A stretch of DNA of 64,000 bases from positions 1-64,000 of the forward strand of contig DAOTKE010000001.1 of NCBI GenBank assembly GCA_035449085.1. The letters run 5' to 3'. The notes beneath the pieces are model-generated. The model had not been told where the DNA came from, made no database searches, and saw only the letters and a list, made by a program, of their open reading frames with translations. The position numbers were made by a program, and so were the translations under genes. The stretch is from DUPH01 sp035449085 (GTDB taxonomy: Bacteria; Verrucomicrobiota; Kiritimatiellia; RFP12; UBA1067). Below are positions 52,801 to 60,624 of this stretch, one piece after another. Numbering within the stretch: the stretch's first letter is position 1; each line of letters opens with the position of its first letter.

Positions 52801-54044
52801 ATCCTATCTGGATTCCGACGCCGGACGACAGCGCGCGCGCCTTTCAGATTTATGTCGATGAGGTGCAGGCAGGCAAGCGCCCCAAGAACGCCGATCTGAC
52901 GATCGAGAACGGCCGCGTGCAGGTGAGCGGTGCGCTGGGCGTGATGGAGATCAACGGCATCCTGTGCGACATGATCTTCCAGAAGAACAAGGCGCGTCAC
53001 GCTTTCTATATCGAAGAGAGCTACGTCATCAACTGGATGTTCCCGTATCTCACGCCGCACGGGCTGATCATGAAGATCAACTCCGAGCGGACGCCGATCG
53101 AGCGTACGAACATGCAGGACGATATGATGTTCTGGGATTGGTACACGCGCCACCTGCTGCGCTCTCCGATGTTCCGGCGCGACCTGCCGGCCCAGAAGTC
53201 GTTCTCCAAGTTGCGCAGCGCGATCGCCGGTCTTTATGCGGCACGCGGCATGCTGGTCGAAAGCGAGCGGGCGTTCCAGGAGGCGCGGACGCTCTATCCG
53301 GTCAGCCCGGAGGCCAATTTCCGCCTGGTCCAAGAGGTGTTGCTGCGCCAGGCGCGCTACGACGAGGCGATCGACATTCTCGATGAGTACAACCGGCGCG
53401 ACCCGAACAACGGGCGCGGCTTCGATTTCGTCTCGTTCATTCGCCGCGTGCGCGCGACCGAGGCCAAAGTGCGCGACCTGACCGCCAAAGCGCAGGCCAA
53501 CAAGCAGCTCTCACCGGAAGACGCCTTTGAACTGGCCATGGCCTACCGCGAGCTGGGGCAAAACGAACCGGCCGCTTCCTATCTCAACCAACTGGCGGTC
53601 CTGCCCAATCTCCCGGTCGAGCGGCTGCTCGAAATCGGCGCGTTGCTCGGCAGCCTCAAGAAGCATGAAGATGCTGCCAAGGTGATGGATAACGTGATGG
53701 CGCGCCTGCCGGCCAACCTCCCGCCTGAACAGCTCATGGAGATCGTGCGGGTGTACGGCGATGCTGGCCAGCCGGACAAGATGATCGTACCGCTTTCGCG
53801 TTATCTGCAGATCCGCCCGAATGATTGGAACGCATGGATCGACATGGCGACACTCAGCGCGTTGCGCCAGCAGCAGCAACAGATGCAATACGCGTTGCGT
53901 AAGGCGCTGGAACTGGGCAAAGGGCAGGCGATGCAGCGGATTCAGGAGAACGGTGTGCTGCGTCAGGTTGCAGGGCCGATTTTGCAGCAGATGATGCAGC
54001 AGGGGCCGGTCGGGCTGCCGGGCCTGGGGCCGCGAGGGCAGTGA
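49878..54044 (+). CDS. DUF2723 (TMEM260-like) membrane glycosyltransferase-like protein with C-terminal TPR region
   Basis: A 1388-residue protein; an ATG at 49899 after GGGAAGA is an equally likely start. The N-terminal DUF2723 domain (VDWTAFWTATLISFLVYFFT, SVTLEDSGELAVAGDHLGVP, HPPGYPIWTMCAFVFARLFS) carries the acidic ED motif in the first extracytoplasmic loop, as in GT-C enzymes. About 18 membrane helices follow to residue 860, then a soluble region (QNGHDFGWQFGNYQLRGADA) and, from about 1120, TPR-like helical repeats (RSAIAGLYAARGMLVESERA, FELAMAYRELGQNEPAASYL). Eukaryotic TMEM260 transfers O-mannose; the bacterial role is unknown. It is followed within one base by another GT-C-type gene. 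Confidence 0.85.
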   Translation: MILGRLLMINKLFLGDSREGAFFRRVDWTAFWTATLISFLVYFFTLGPSVTLEDSGELAVAGDHLGVPHPPGYPIWTMCAFVFARLFSWVTYQGQPTPAWSISLMSAFFAALAAGFTAMLITRSATDMLRDAHDGEEDFDPAQSNVLCWVGGVGGSLVFAFSPVMWSQATIVEVYTLNAFFLMWIFLLTYRWMRRPSDKILWLTAFVFGLGLTNYQVLLLAALPLVVMIFLRDLALFRDFLMVGIPILLSAHVLQIGAMMPAQPGMAGPAYAKVTPGALNAVMVPSLSLLVAGAVCVFLGLIAALFLKGCATGGATKGRFAFLKSVAPQGGAIGAGLTAFGALLVFFSMGAAKTGVKAATDLPLFESSVYTSVAGLILLVLALCIGGAYAYRDRLNDKAVLAWLIPACAMLLILFFRLSAIKGTVLPPGYMGQPFDWALPSVALMGGLAVLFLLGATVPRGLFYAIPVAAVQISVFVLLRKGGMNGLTHPTSWWFWWGALWNFVIIGLAWLTLPHGRSVALTTLCAELGVSFYIYMPIVSDLRNPPMNWGYPRTWEGFKHAITRGQYEKLAPSDVFTKKFLFQLGTYFTDLRVQFTLIAATLGFIPFTLWSFKIGGRRIRALYVASAFYLLTCVVVLLSEVMGGEPVLRLDKLFIAAILLLLLVGTTTIMFRQIEEFARRTWRAHNLSEGLTAGITLAGIAAGVGLFVAKGILSMMSGPGIVPGIGAKVGALALALVILAAVGTGWFFFRRWAERQVDFRSDMDMVTQQWLISTTAGFLVMSVLLVVLANIKGDLQDMFIQKVKFISSHGLFAIWIGYGLVFGLSVGNRLLKTLVKRGTLPAALLKPLRTGMLCAGLLVAAIPIYENYTNEYLVFSMSGAEQNGHDFGWQFGNYQLRGADAITEELDADEEPLPNPLYPPEMEPNAIFFGGTDPGRFVPTYMIYSARVRPDVFLITQNALADNTYMNTMRDLYGNPIWIPTPDDSARAFQIYVDEVQAGKRPKNADLTIENGRVQVSGALGVMEINGILCDMIFQKNKARHAFYIEESYVINWMFPYLTPHGLIMKINSERTPIERTNMQDDMMFWDWYTRHLLRSPMFRRDLPAQKSFSKLRSAIAGLYAARGMLVESERAFQEARTLYPVSPEANFRLVQEVLLRQARYDEAIDILDEYNRRDPNNGRGFDFVSFIRRVRATEAKVRDLTAKAQANKQLSPEDAFELAMAYRELGQNEPAASYLNQLAVLPNLPVERLLEIGALLGSLKKHEDAAKVMDNVMARLPANLPPEQLMEIVRVYGDAGQPDKMIVPLSRYLQIRPNDWNAWIDMATLSALRQQQQQMQYALRKALELGKGQAMQRIQENGVLRQVAGPILQQMMQQGPVGLPGLGPRGQ

Positions 54045-54045
54045 G

Positions 54046-55719
54046 ATGACGCATACCCTGTCACGCGCGTTGGGCTGGTCCGTCGCCGCTGCGATCATTG
54101 CCGGTGCCGCTGTGCTGCGACTGCCGCGCCTCGACCAGCGTCCAATGCACGGTGACGAGGCCAACCAGGCGGTAAGGACGGGGCTGCTGCTGGACCAGGG
54201 CTTTTACCACTACGATCCTGCCGATCATCACGGTCCAACGCTCTATTTCGCGGCCTGGCCGTTCTGCCGCGTGACGGCGCGAACTTTCGCTGAAACAACC
54301 GAATGGAACTACCGTCTGGTGCCGGTGACGTTCAGCCTGCTCACACTGCTGATGATGCTGGGGCTGGGTTCACGTGAGAGCGGCCACGGTCTGTTCGCCA
54401 GCCGGGCAGGAATCTACAGCGCTGCGCTCCTCACCGCCGCATCACCGGCGATGACCTACTATAGTCGCTTCTTCATTCAGGAATCGATGCTGCTCACCTT
54501 CCTGACCGGCATGCTGCTGTGCGCCATGCGCTACGCCGCCGCGCACAGCAGCCTAGAGGCCAGAGGTCAGAGGTCAGAGGTCAGCAACCAGCAACCAGCA
54601 ACCAGGAACCAGCAACCTGTAACCCTCCTCTGGGCTGCTGGCTTCGGCGCGTTTGCGGGGCTGGCCGCCGCGACCAAAGAGACGGCGGTGCTTTCGTTCG
54701 CCGCGGCGGCGGTGGCGCTGGTCGTGGCTTGCGGCTTCGGTCGTTTGTGGCGCATGTGGCGTACCCGCGACGCGCTGGTGGCGGTCGGTGCGGCCGCGTT
54801 CGTGGCCGTGCTCTTCTACTCCTCGTTCTTCACTTACTGGTGCGGCGTTTACGACGCGCTCTTTTCAACTTTCCAGACCTATCACACGCGGGCCACGGCG
54901 GTGCCTGAACATCAGCATCCCTGGGATTTTTATCTCAAGATCATCTTCTGGTTCAAGTACGGGCGCGGCCCCGTGTGGAGCGAAGCCGGCTTGCTGCTGC
55001 CGGCCGCGCTGGCGGTCGGTCTTGCCTTCCTGCCGTTCCGGCGACCAAGCGCGGTGGACGCGGGAACCCGGACGCGCCGGCGCTGGTTGCGTTTTCTGTC
55101 GGTCTATACGCTGGCCCTGACGGCGCTCTACAGTGCGATCCCCTACAAGACACCATGGTGTGCGCTCTCGTTCCTGCACGGTTTCATCCTGCTCGCCGGA
55201 GCGGGTGTCGACGCATGCTGGATGGCCTGCTCGCGGAGGACAGACACCGCAGGATCTGAATCGGTCTTCGCGCCGTTGCGCCTGTGCGGGAAGCTGGCTG
55301 TCGTGCTGCTCGTCGCCGCACTGGTCTGGCGGCATGCGGCGCAGGCGCGCCGCGCCTGTTTCAAAATGCCGGCCGATCCGCGCAACCCATACGTCTACGC
55401 GCATACCGGCAGCGACGCGATGAACCTGGTGGCCGAGATCGAACGTGCCGCGCGGCACGCAGAGGGAACCGACACCCTGATCGCGCTGGCGGTGCCCACG
55501 CCCGACACCTGGCCGCTGCCGTGGTATCTGCGCAAATACCGCAACGTAGGATATTGGACTCGCGTCGTCGATATCCCGGCCGATCTGCAGCCGACCGTGG
55601 TGGTTGCCGCCGCCGATCAGGGTGATGCGGCTGACGAGCGTTTCGGGCGCGGCAAGCGTGCTTCCTTTTTCGGTATCCGCCCCGGTGTGCTTCTGAACCT
55701 GTTTGTGCCTGAAAAGTGA
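54046..55719 (+). CDS. GT-C type membrane glycosyltransferase (TIGR03663-like), with repeat-derived insert
   Basis: A 557-residue protein with about eleven membrane helices. The first loop has RPMHGDEANQAVRTGLLLDQ with an Asp-Glu pair and YHYDPADHHGPTLYFAAWPF, as in TIGR03663 and PMT-family enzymes using a lipid-linked sugar. SRFFIQESMLLTFLTGMLLC and IPYKTPWCALSFLHGFILLA are further family segments. Residues about 170-193 (EARGQRSEVSNQQPATRNQQ) are encoded by a 7-base tandem repeat and lie in a loop between helices. The start overlaps the spacer after the DUF2723 gene by one base, so both are co-transcribed. The acceptor is unknown. Confidence 0.82.
   Translation: MTHTLSRALGWSVAAAIIAGAAVLRLPRLDQRPMHGDEANQAVRTGLLLDQGFYHYDPADHHGPTLYFAAWPFCRVTARTFAETTEWNYRLVPVTFSLLTLLMMLGLGSRESGHGLFASRAGIYSAALLTAASPAMTYYSRFFIQESMLLTFLTGMLLCAMRYAAAHSSLEARGQRSEVSNQQPATRNQQPVTLLWAAGFGAFAGLAAATKETAVLSFAAAAVALVVACGFGRLWRMWRTRDALVAVGAAAFVAVLFYSSFFTYWCGVYDALFSTFQTYHTRATAVPEHQHPWDFYLKIIFWFKYGRGPVWSEAGLLLPAALAVGLAFLPFRRPSAVDAGTRTRRRWLRFLSVYTLALTALYSAIPYKTPWCALSFLHGFILLAGAGVDACWMACSRRTDTAGSESVFAPLRLCGKLAVVLLVAALVWRHAAQARRACFKMPADPRNPYVYAHTGSDAMNLVAEIERAARHAEGTDTLIALAVPTPDTWPLPWYLRKYRNVGYWTRVVDIPADLQPTVVVAAADQGDAADERFGRGKRASFFGIRPGVLLNLFVPEK
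54554..54624. repeat. 7-base tandem repeat inside a coding region
   Basis: Three AGAGGTC units, three AGCAACC units and then AGGAACC, AGCAACC and TGTAACC lie in frame in the glycosyltransferase gene. Seven-base units keep the frame only in sets of three; the total here does not break it. Confidence 0.8.
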
Positions 55720-55816
55720 CGATGTTTGGGTTGATGGGGGAAGGCGCGGGAATAGACGTGTACGGATAATGCCGGAGAAACGAGACTGGATCTTCTGAAA
55801 GGTGAAATGGGGTTGT

Positions 55817-57034
55817 ATGATGTTGTTTAATCAGTCTGGGTCAGGTGTCAGGGGGAAAAAGCGTTTTCAGCTCGGCATGTTCGGCAAGGTCGTCTTAGCG
55901 ATTCTCTGCGGTGTGATACTCGGTTTGGCGCTATGCGGTGCGGGGGTTTACGGTACGGTCGGTTTGCGCCTGATGAAGACCTTCAACATCCTGTTCGCGC
56001 AGGTGTTGAAGTTCATCGTGCCGCTCTTGATTCTCGGACTCGTGACACCCTCCATTGCCAGCGCGGGTCGGGGAGCGGGACGGCTGTTGCTGATCGTTAT
56101 GGTTTTTTCCTATCTTTCGACGTGTGCGGCTGCGTTTTTCGGCTATCTAGCGGGCGGGTGTCTGTTGCCGAATTATGTCGTGCAGGGATCTGTTGCCGCC
56201 GTTGAGAAGGGTTCCGAGATCCTGCCCTACGTCGAGATCAAGATCCCGCCGCTGTGCGATGTCCTGACGGCTCTGGCATTGGCGTTCATGATCGGAGTGG
56301 GTACGGTCGTGACCGGCTCGGATACGCTGAGACGGGGGTTCGAGGAGTTCGGTGAGATTGTCAAACTCACGATCATGAAGGTCATCATCCCGGGACTGCC
56401 GCTCTATATCATGACGATGATCGCCGAGATGGCAGCATCGGGGAAGATCGGCACGATGGCCGGGACGATGTTCAAGGTCATTGGAACAGGCTGGGCGTTA
56501 ACGATTGTCTTTCTTGCGCTTCTTTATACGTTGGCGGGGATTGTCGCAAAGAAGAACCCCTTCGTGTGTCTCTGGAACATGGGGCCGGCTTACCTGACGG
56601 CACTCTCGGTTGCATCCTCATCGGCGGTGATTCCCGTGACTCTGGAGTGTTGCGGAAAGATTGGTATCTCACGAAACATCCGTGATTTTGTCATTCCCCT
56701 GTGCGCGAACGTACACATGGTGGGCAGCGCGATCAAGTTGATGGTCAGCACCCTCGCCGTCGTCATTATCTACGACCTTGACCTGTCCGTCGCCCAGGTC
56801 ATTCATTTTATCCCCCTGTTCGCGATTGCGGCCGTGGCGGCACCAGGCGTGATGTGTGGGGTCTTGATGGCCTCGGTTGGCTTTGTGGAGTCTATCATGG
56901 GACTGACGCCCGAGCAGATTTCCGTGATGATGACGTTTTATATGGCGCTTGACGGATATGGCCCTGCGGCCAATGTGACCGGAGACGGTGCCATTGCGCT
57001 GGTCGCTGACCGTTTCTTCGGGGAGAAGGCGTGA
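55817..57034 (+). CDS. Dicarboxylate/amino acid:cation symporter (DAACS family)
   Basis: About 405 residues; the frame opens at a GTG at 55802, but two ATGs at 55817 and 55820 with GGGG upstream are more likely starts. Eight membrane helices and two re-entrant hairpins are expected: LKFIVPLLILGLVTPSIASA, the serine-rich hairpin SVASSSAVIPVTLECCGKIG, and LCANVHMVGSAIKLMVSTLA. The cation and substrate site is in helix 8, MALDGYGPAANVTGDGAIAL. Members import aspartate, glutamate, succinate or Ser/Thr with Na+ or H+. The gene is separate from the glycosyltransferase by about 100 bases. Confidence 0.9.
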   Translation: MMLFNQSGSGVRGKKRFQLGMFGKVVLAILCGVILGLALCGAGVYGTVGLRLMKTFNILFAQVLKFIVPLLILGLVTPSIASAGRGAGRLLLIVMVFSYLSTCAAAFFGYLAGGCLLPNYVVQGSVAAVEKGSEILPYVEIKIPPLCDVLTALALAFMIGVGTVVTGSDTLRRGFEEFGEIVKLTIMKVIIPGLPLYIMTMIAEMAASGKIGTMAGTMFKVIGTGWALTIVFLALLYTLAGIVAKKNPFVCLWNMGPAYLTALSVASSSAVIPVTLECCGKIGISRNIRDFVIPLCANVHMVGSAIKLMVSTLAVVIIYDLDLSVAQVIHFIPLFAIAAVAAPGVMCGVLMASVGFVESIMGLTPEQISVMMTFYMALDGYGPAANVTGDGAIALVADRFFGEKA

Positions 57035-57056
57035 GAAGGAGGCGACGCTGCCCGTA

Positions 57057-57082
57057 TTCAATCTCACACACGAAGGACACCA
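57057..57082. repeat. CACACGAAGG-type repeat fragment
   Basis: ATCTCACACACGAAGGACACCACG shares words with the arms at 19560-19592 and 20585-20614. The spacer 57035-57241 holds nothing else. Confidence 0.45.
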
Positions 57083-57241
57083 CGTAAGTGGTTGCCGGGT
57101 TCCGTGGCGTCGTCAGCGCGGTCCGTCAAATAGAAAAGACACCGTAGGTTTTTTTGAGGCGGTCAGATTTCCAGTGCCCGAAATTAAGTTGCGCGAAAGC
57201 CGGAATTCGGTATTCTATCTTCTGTGGAAGGGATTATTGCT

Positions 57242-57676
57242 ATGAAATCTATAGTTGCGCCAATCGCTGTTCTGGGAACTGTTGCTGTTCTGGCTGATCC
57301 TGTAGGCGGGGCCGGCGAGTGGGAGTTCACCGGTGAAGCCCCCGACCAGCAGCTTACAGTGTTGTCCGGCGAGTGTACGATCGATGAAGCCATTGATGGC
57401 TGCAGCCAGGTGTACATCCTGGAAGGTGCGAAACTGACGCTGAATGTCGACGAACCATTTATCTCCCAGCCGGAACTGCACAACTTCGGCACCTTGGAGT
57501 TGAACGGATACTCCATTTCGGTCAGGAGGTTCGACAACACGATCGAGAGTAGCGCCATCCGGGGGAAGTTGCCGATGGTGGTCAATTCCTCCGAGGAACC
57601 TGTTTCCTTGCGGGTGACGGGCGGGGCAAGCTCTTGCTATTATACGGATCCATTCGCGAGAACCCTGGCAGGATAG
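57242..57676 (+). CDS. Secreted passenger-repeat protein, 5' part (frameshifted from 57634-60459)
   Basis: The ATG at 57242 follows GAAGGGA and starts a signal peptide (MKSIVAPIAVLGTVAVLADP). The mature region (GEWEFTGEAPDQQLTVLSGE, LNVDEPFISQPELHNFGTLE) is beta-rich. The sense ends near LRVTGG; the last residues before the stop (CYYTDPFARTLAG) do not fit. Adding one G to GGGG at 57623-57626 gives VTGGGKLLLYGSIRENPGRI, which runs directly into the next frame. The two pieces are one gene of about 1,070 codons (57242-60459). Confidence 0.78.
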   Translation: MKSIVAPIAVLGTVAVLADPVGGAGEWEFTGEAPDQQLTVLSGECTIDEAIDGCSQVYILEGAKLTLNVDEPFISQPELHNFGTLELNGYSISVRRFDNTIESSAIRGKLPMVVNSSEEPVSLRVTGGASSCYYTDPFARTLAG

Positions 57677-60459
57677 ACGTCGATTGTAAGCCCAGCCTGC
57701 GTCTGGTGGGGCCTGAAGGTTCATGCGCGGTTTCGTCGGTGACCAACGGAACCAGCGGGCAAATGCTCGCGCATTCGCGTCCTACGAACATAAGATTCGC
57801 GTTTCAGCCTCCCTCTGACCCAAGCTTGACACTGCGTGTTGCGGAAATTACCCTGACGTACAAGGGAGTGCCCATCCCGCATCAGGGTGACGTGGGTGTG
57901 TCCTCCTCCTATGGTTCCAATAATGGCGCCAAAGTGATAGATGGGCGCGCCGATACCTTCTGGCAGGCTGCCGATACTGGGGTTCAGGCAGCGACCCTAT
58001 ACGAGTTGAATTTTTATCCTGTGGATGGTTACAGAATCACGCCGACCAAGGTGGCCGACGGTCAGGATTTCAACCCAACGGGATGGGACGTCTATGTCTA
58101 TCGTGCGCAGGAAGTCGGCTGGGTGAGGGTGGACTCGCAGCGCGATGTGGTCTGGCCAAGGGCGACGGTTGAAGGTAAAGATTCCCACGCCACAACCAAT
58201 TTCTTCTTCTCTCGGGAACTGATGCCGGGGAGTGTGTTCGGCCCGGAAACAGATTTGGCGGTTCTCGGTACCGGGGCGCAATCTTTGCGTGTGACGACGG
58301 CCGAACCGTTGGTCGTAGGCCATCTCACGGCCAAAGGGAGCGTATCGCTTGAAAATGGCAGTACGCTTTCCGTGAAGTCTCTGAAGGATTTTAGCGGCCA
58401 GTTTGTGACAACTGCGGATGCGGGGTATCTCAAGCAGGCGAAGGTCGCGATCCGTGCCGAAGGGGGCGAGGAACAGGCCGTGCCGGTCACAGCCATCGCC
58501 ACTAACCTCGCGGTCGTCAATGGCGGCACGGCGCCGGTCTCGCTGCTCCTGAACGATGGGGACCGCCAGTTCGGCCGTCTCGCAGACGGCGATTTCGGGG
58601 GCAAGCTCGGTGTCGTGAAACGCGGCTCGGGGACGTCGTGTCTGGCAACGGAAGACGCCGGCTACACGGGGCCGACGCGCGTCGAGGAAGGTACGCTCAT
58701 GGTCGTTGGCGGGGGCTTGTCGGTCGGCACCGTCACGGCCAAGTACATACGGGTACGCCCGTTGGCGACTTATGGCACTTTGACGAGAGGGAGTGATTTT
58801 GTCGATCAGTACGGATTCAACTGGGCGATCGGCTATTTCCAGCTTTTGGATGAGGGCGGGAACCAGGTGAACATCTCTGCCGCCAGTGTGAGCGCGCCTT
58901 ATGGGTTTATTAATAACGACAGTATAGCTGCCATGTGCGGTGATACAACCAAACGGTGCCTCATTAAAAACGGGGGAGATGTTGCGTCTGCTTTGCATCC
59001 CGTGACCATCTACTTGAGCACGGGGATCACCTTTGCCGGATATCTGTGGTGCCCGGATCTGAATAGCCCCAGCGCGGTGGAGACGCGCAACCCGGTGGAA
59101 CTGGAGATCGCGGTTTCCGATGACAATGAGAATTGGACGGTGGTCGACGTGTCATACTTCCCGCACTCCGGCGGCGATTGGCATACGGTCGAAAAATCGA
59201 TCGTTCGTGGCCCCGCTGCGCTTTCGGGCTTGCGTCCCGCACGGGCTGGCTCCATTCTCAAAACGCTTCCTCAGTCGCTTCTGGCCGATCCGCCCAATCC
59301 CCGCCAGACGTTTGCCAAGCTGAAGTCAAAGATCTTCCAGTTCGAAGTCTTTGAGACGAACAACCCGGAAGCGAGCGAAGATAGCTATGGATGGCACATT
59401 GCGGAGCTGTCGCTATACAGGGATGGCCAGAGAATGGAGTGGCCGGCGGGAACGACTATTACCTGCGCCGGCGCGACGGTGAATGTGAACAACAATTCAA
59501 GGCTGACGAACATCTGCAACAATGTGGTCTGGGAACCCAGTGAGGGTGGGGACACAACAATGCGTGAGGGGTGCTTCGTTCAGGGCTATCCCAGCTATGT
59601 GACCATCACCACGCCGGAGGAGATCGCGTTCGACGCCTATTCGTTCCATTCGTCGGCCAATACAGTATTTTGCAGGGCCCGTATCCCCAGTTGCTGGCGT
59701 CTGCGGATCAGGAGCTCTCCGTCTGCCGACTGGTACATTGCCGATGCGCATACGGATTTCCGTGAAGGCAAGGAATATCCTGTCATCACCAAAGCCTATC
59801 AGGAAATCGGCCCGTTCTATGTCGGGGATAAATTCCCGCTACTGGACATGGGGGCCTGCAATGTGTTGGGCGACGAGTCTCCGGTCACCATCGCCGCTGG
59901 TGCGACTTTGAAGATTGCCTCCGCTTATGAAAAGATGGGGCCGATCTCGGGTGCCGGAACGCTCGTGCTGGATTGGGCTACGACCGCCGAGATCAATGCC
60001 TGCGCTCCCGCGACTTTCTCGGGAAAGGTCGAGCACTACGGCAGGAAGGGCACCTTGGCCGTGACGGGGGCCGCTGTCCAAACCTTTGACAATGTCGACC
60101 TCTCGGGTGTGGCGACGCTCGAGCTGAATGGCGGTGCGCTCGTGGGGACGGCTTCCGCCGGTGGCGACCTCGCCGTACAGTTCAATGGCGGCGCGTATAA
60201 CGGCACGATAACGGTGCCTGGTGCGCTGTCGGTGACTGGCACGATGAAGATTGCCGTACCGGAGAATGTGGTGAGTGGATATCGCCGCACGCTCTTCACT
60301 TACGAGTCGATAGACGATGCTTCGAAGGAAATCCTGCGGTCGGCATCAGCCGATAATCCCGAATCGCTTCCCCAAGGCTTCAGGATGCTTGTGACGGCCA
60401 AAGAGACCGAATGCACCGTCTCCATCGCCGCTCTGGGCACGCTCGTCATCTTCCGCTAG
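57634..60459 (+). CDS. Secreted passenger-repeat protein with discoidin-like domains, main part
   Basis: About 940 residues, continuing the gene that starts at 57242. Residues about 60-180 resemble an F5/8 type C (discoidin) domain: VGVSSSYGSNNGAKVIDGRA, DTFWQAADTGVQAATLYELN, with TGWDVYVYRAQEVGWVRV. A second similar part (IAVSDDNENWTVVDVSYFPH) lies near 480-530. Passenger-type repeats include VKRGSGTSCLATEDAGYTGP with VEEGTLMVVGGG and ISGAGTLVLDWATT. It ends VSIAALGTLVIFR. F5/8 domains usually bind glycans, so attachment to polysaccharide is a reasonable guess. No anchor or beta-barrel is present. Confidence 0.78.
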   Translation: MLLYGSIRENPGRIDVDCKPSLRLVGPEGSCAVSSVTNGTSGQMLAHSRPTNIRFAFQPPSDPSLTLRVAEITLTYKGVPIPHQGDVGVSSSYGSNNGAKVIDGRADTFWQAADTGVQAATLYELNFYPVDGYRITPTKVADGQDFNPTGWDVYVYRAQEVGWVRVDSQRDVVWPRATVEGKDSHATTNFFFSRELMPGSVFGPETDLAVLGTGAQSLRVTTAEPLVVGHLTAKGSVSLENGSTLSVKSLKDFSGQFVTTADAGYLKQAKVAIRAEGGEEQAVPVTAIATNLAVVNGGTAPVSLLLNDGDRQFGRLADGDFGGKLGVVKRGSGTSCLATEDAGYTGPTRVEEGTLMVVGGGLSVGTVTAKYIRVRPLATYGTLTRGSDFVDQYGFNWAIGYFQLLDEGGNQVNISAASVSAPYGFINNDSIAAMCGDTTKRCLIKNGGDVASALHPVTIYLSTGITFAGYLWCPDLNSPSAVETRNPVELEIAVSDDNENWTVVDVSYFPHSGGDWHTVEKSIVRGPAALSGLRPARAGSILKTLPQSLLADPPNPRQTFAKLKSKIFQFEVFETNNPEASEDSYGWHIAELSLYRDGQRMEWPAGTTITCAGATVNVNNNSRLTNICNNVVWEPSEGGDTTMREGCFVQGYPSYVTITTPEEIAFDAYSFHSSANTVFCRARIPSCWRLRIRSSPSADWYIADAHTDFREGKEYPVITKAYQEIGPFYVGDKFPLLDMGACNVLGDESPVTIAAGATLKIASAYEKMGPISGAGTLVLDWATTAEINACAPATFSGKVEHYGRKGTLAVTGAAVQTFDNVDLSGVATLELNGGALVGTASAGGDLAVQFNGGAYNGTITVPGALSVTGTMKIAVPENVVSGYRRTLFTYESIDDASKEILRSASADNPESLPQGFRMLVTAKETECTVSIAALGTLVIFR

Positions 60460-60624
60460 AGCTTGACCCCTGCCGATCCCTCTCCCCAAAGAGTCCCCAC
60501 TTGCGGCTCGATCCCTTTCGATCTGATTCGGCCTTCGACGTTCTGCGCCGAGATCAGGGATTGATCGTTCACTCCGGGGGGCTGATCTGCTACAATCGCG
60601 GGCATTTACGGAGAAAGGCGCATC

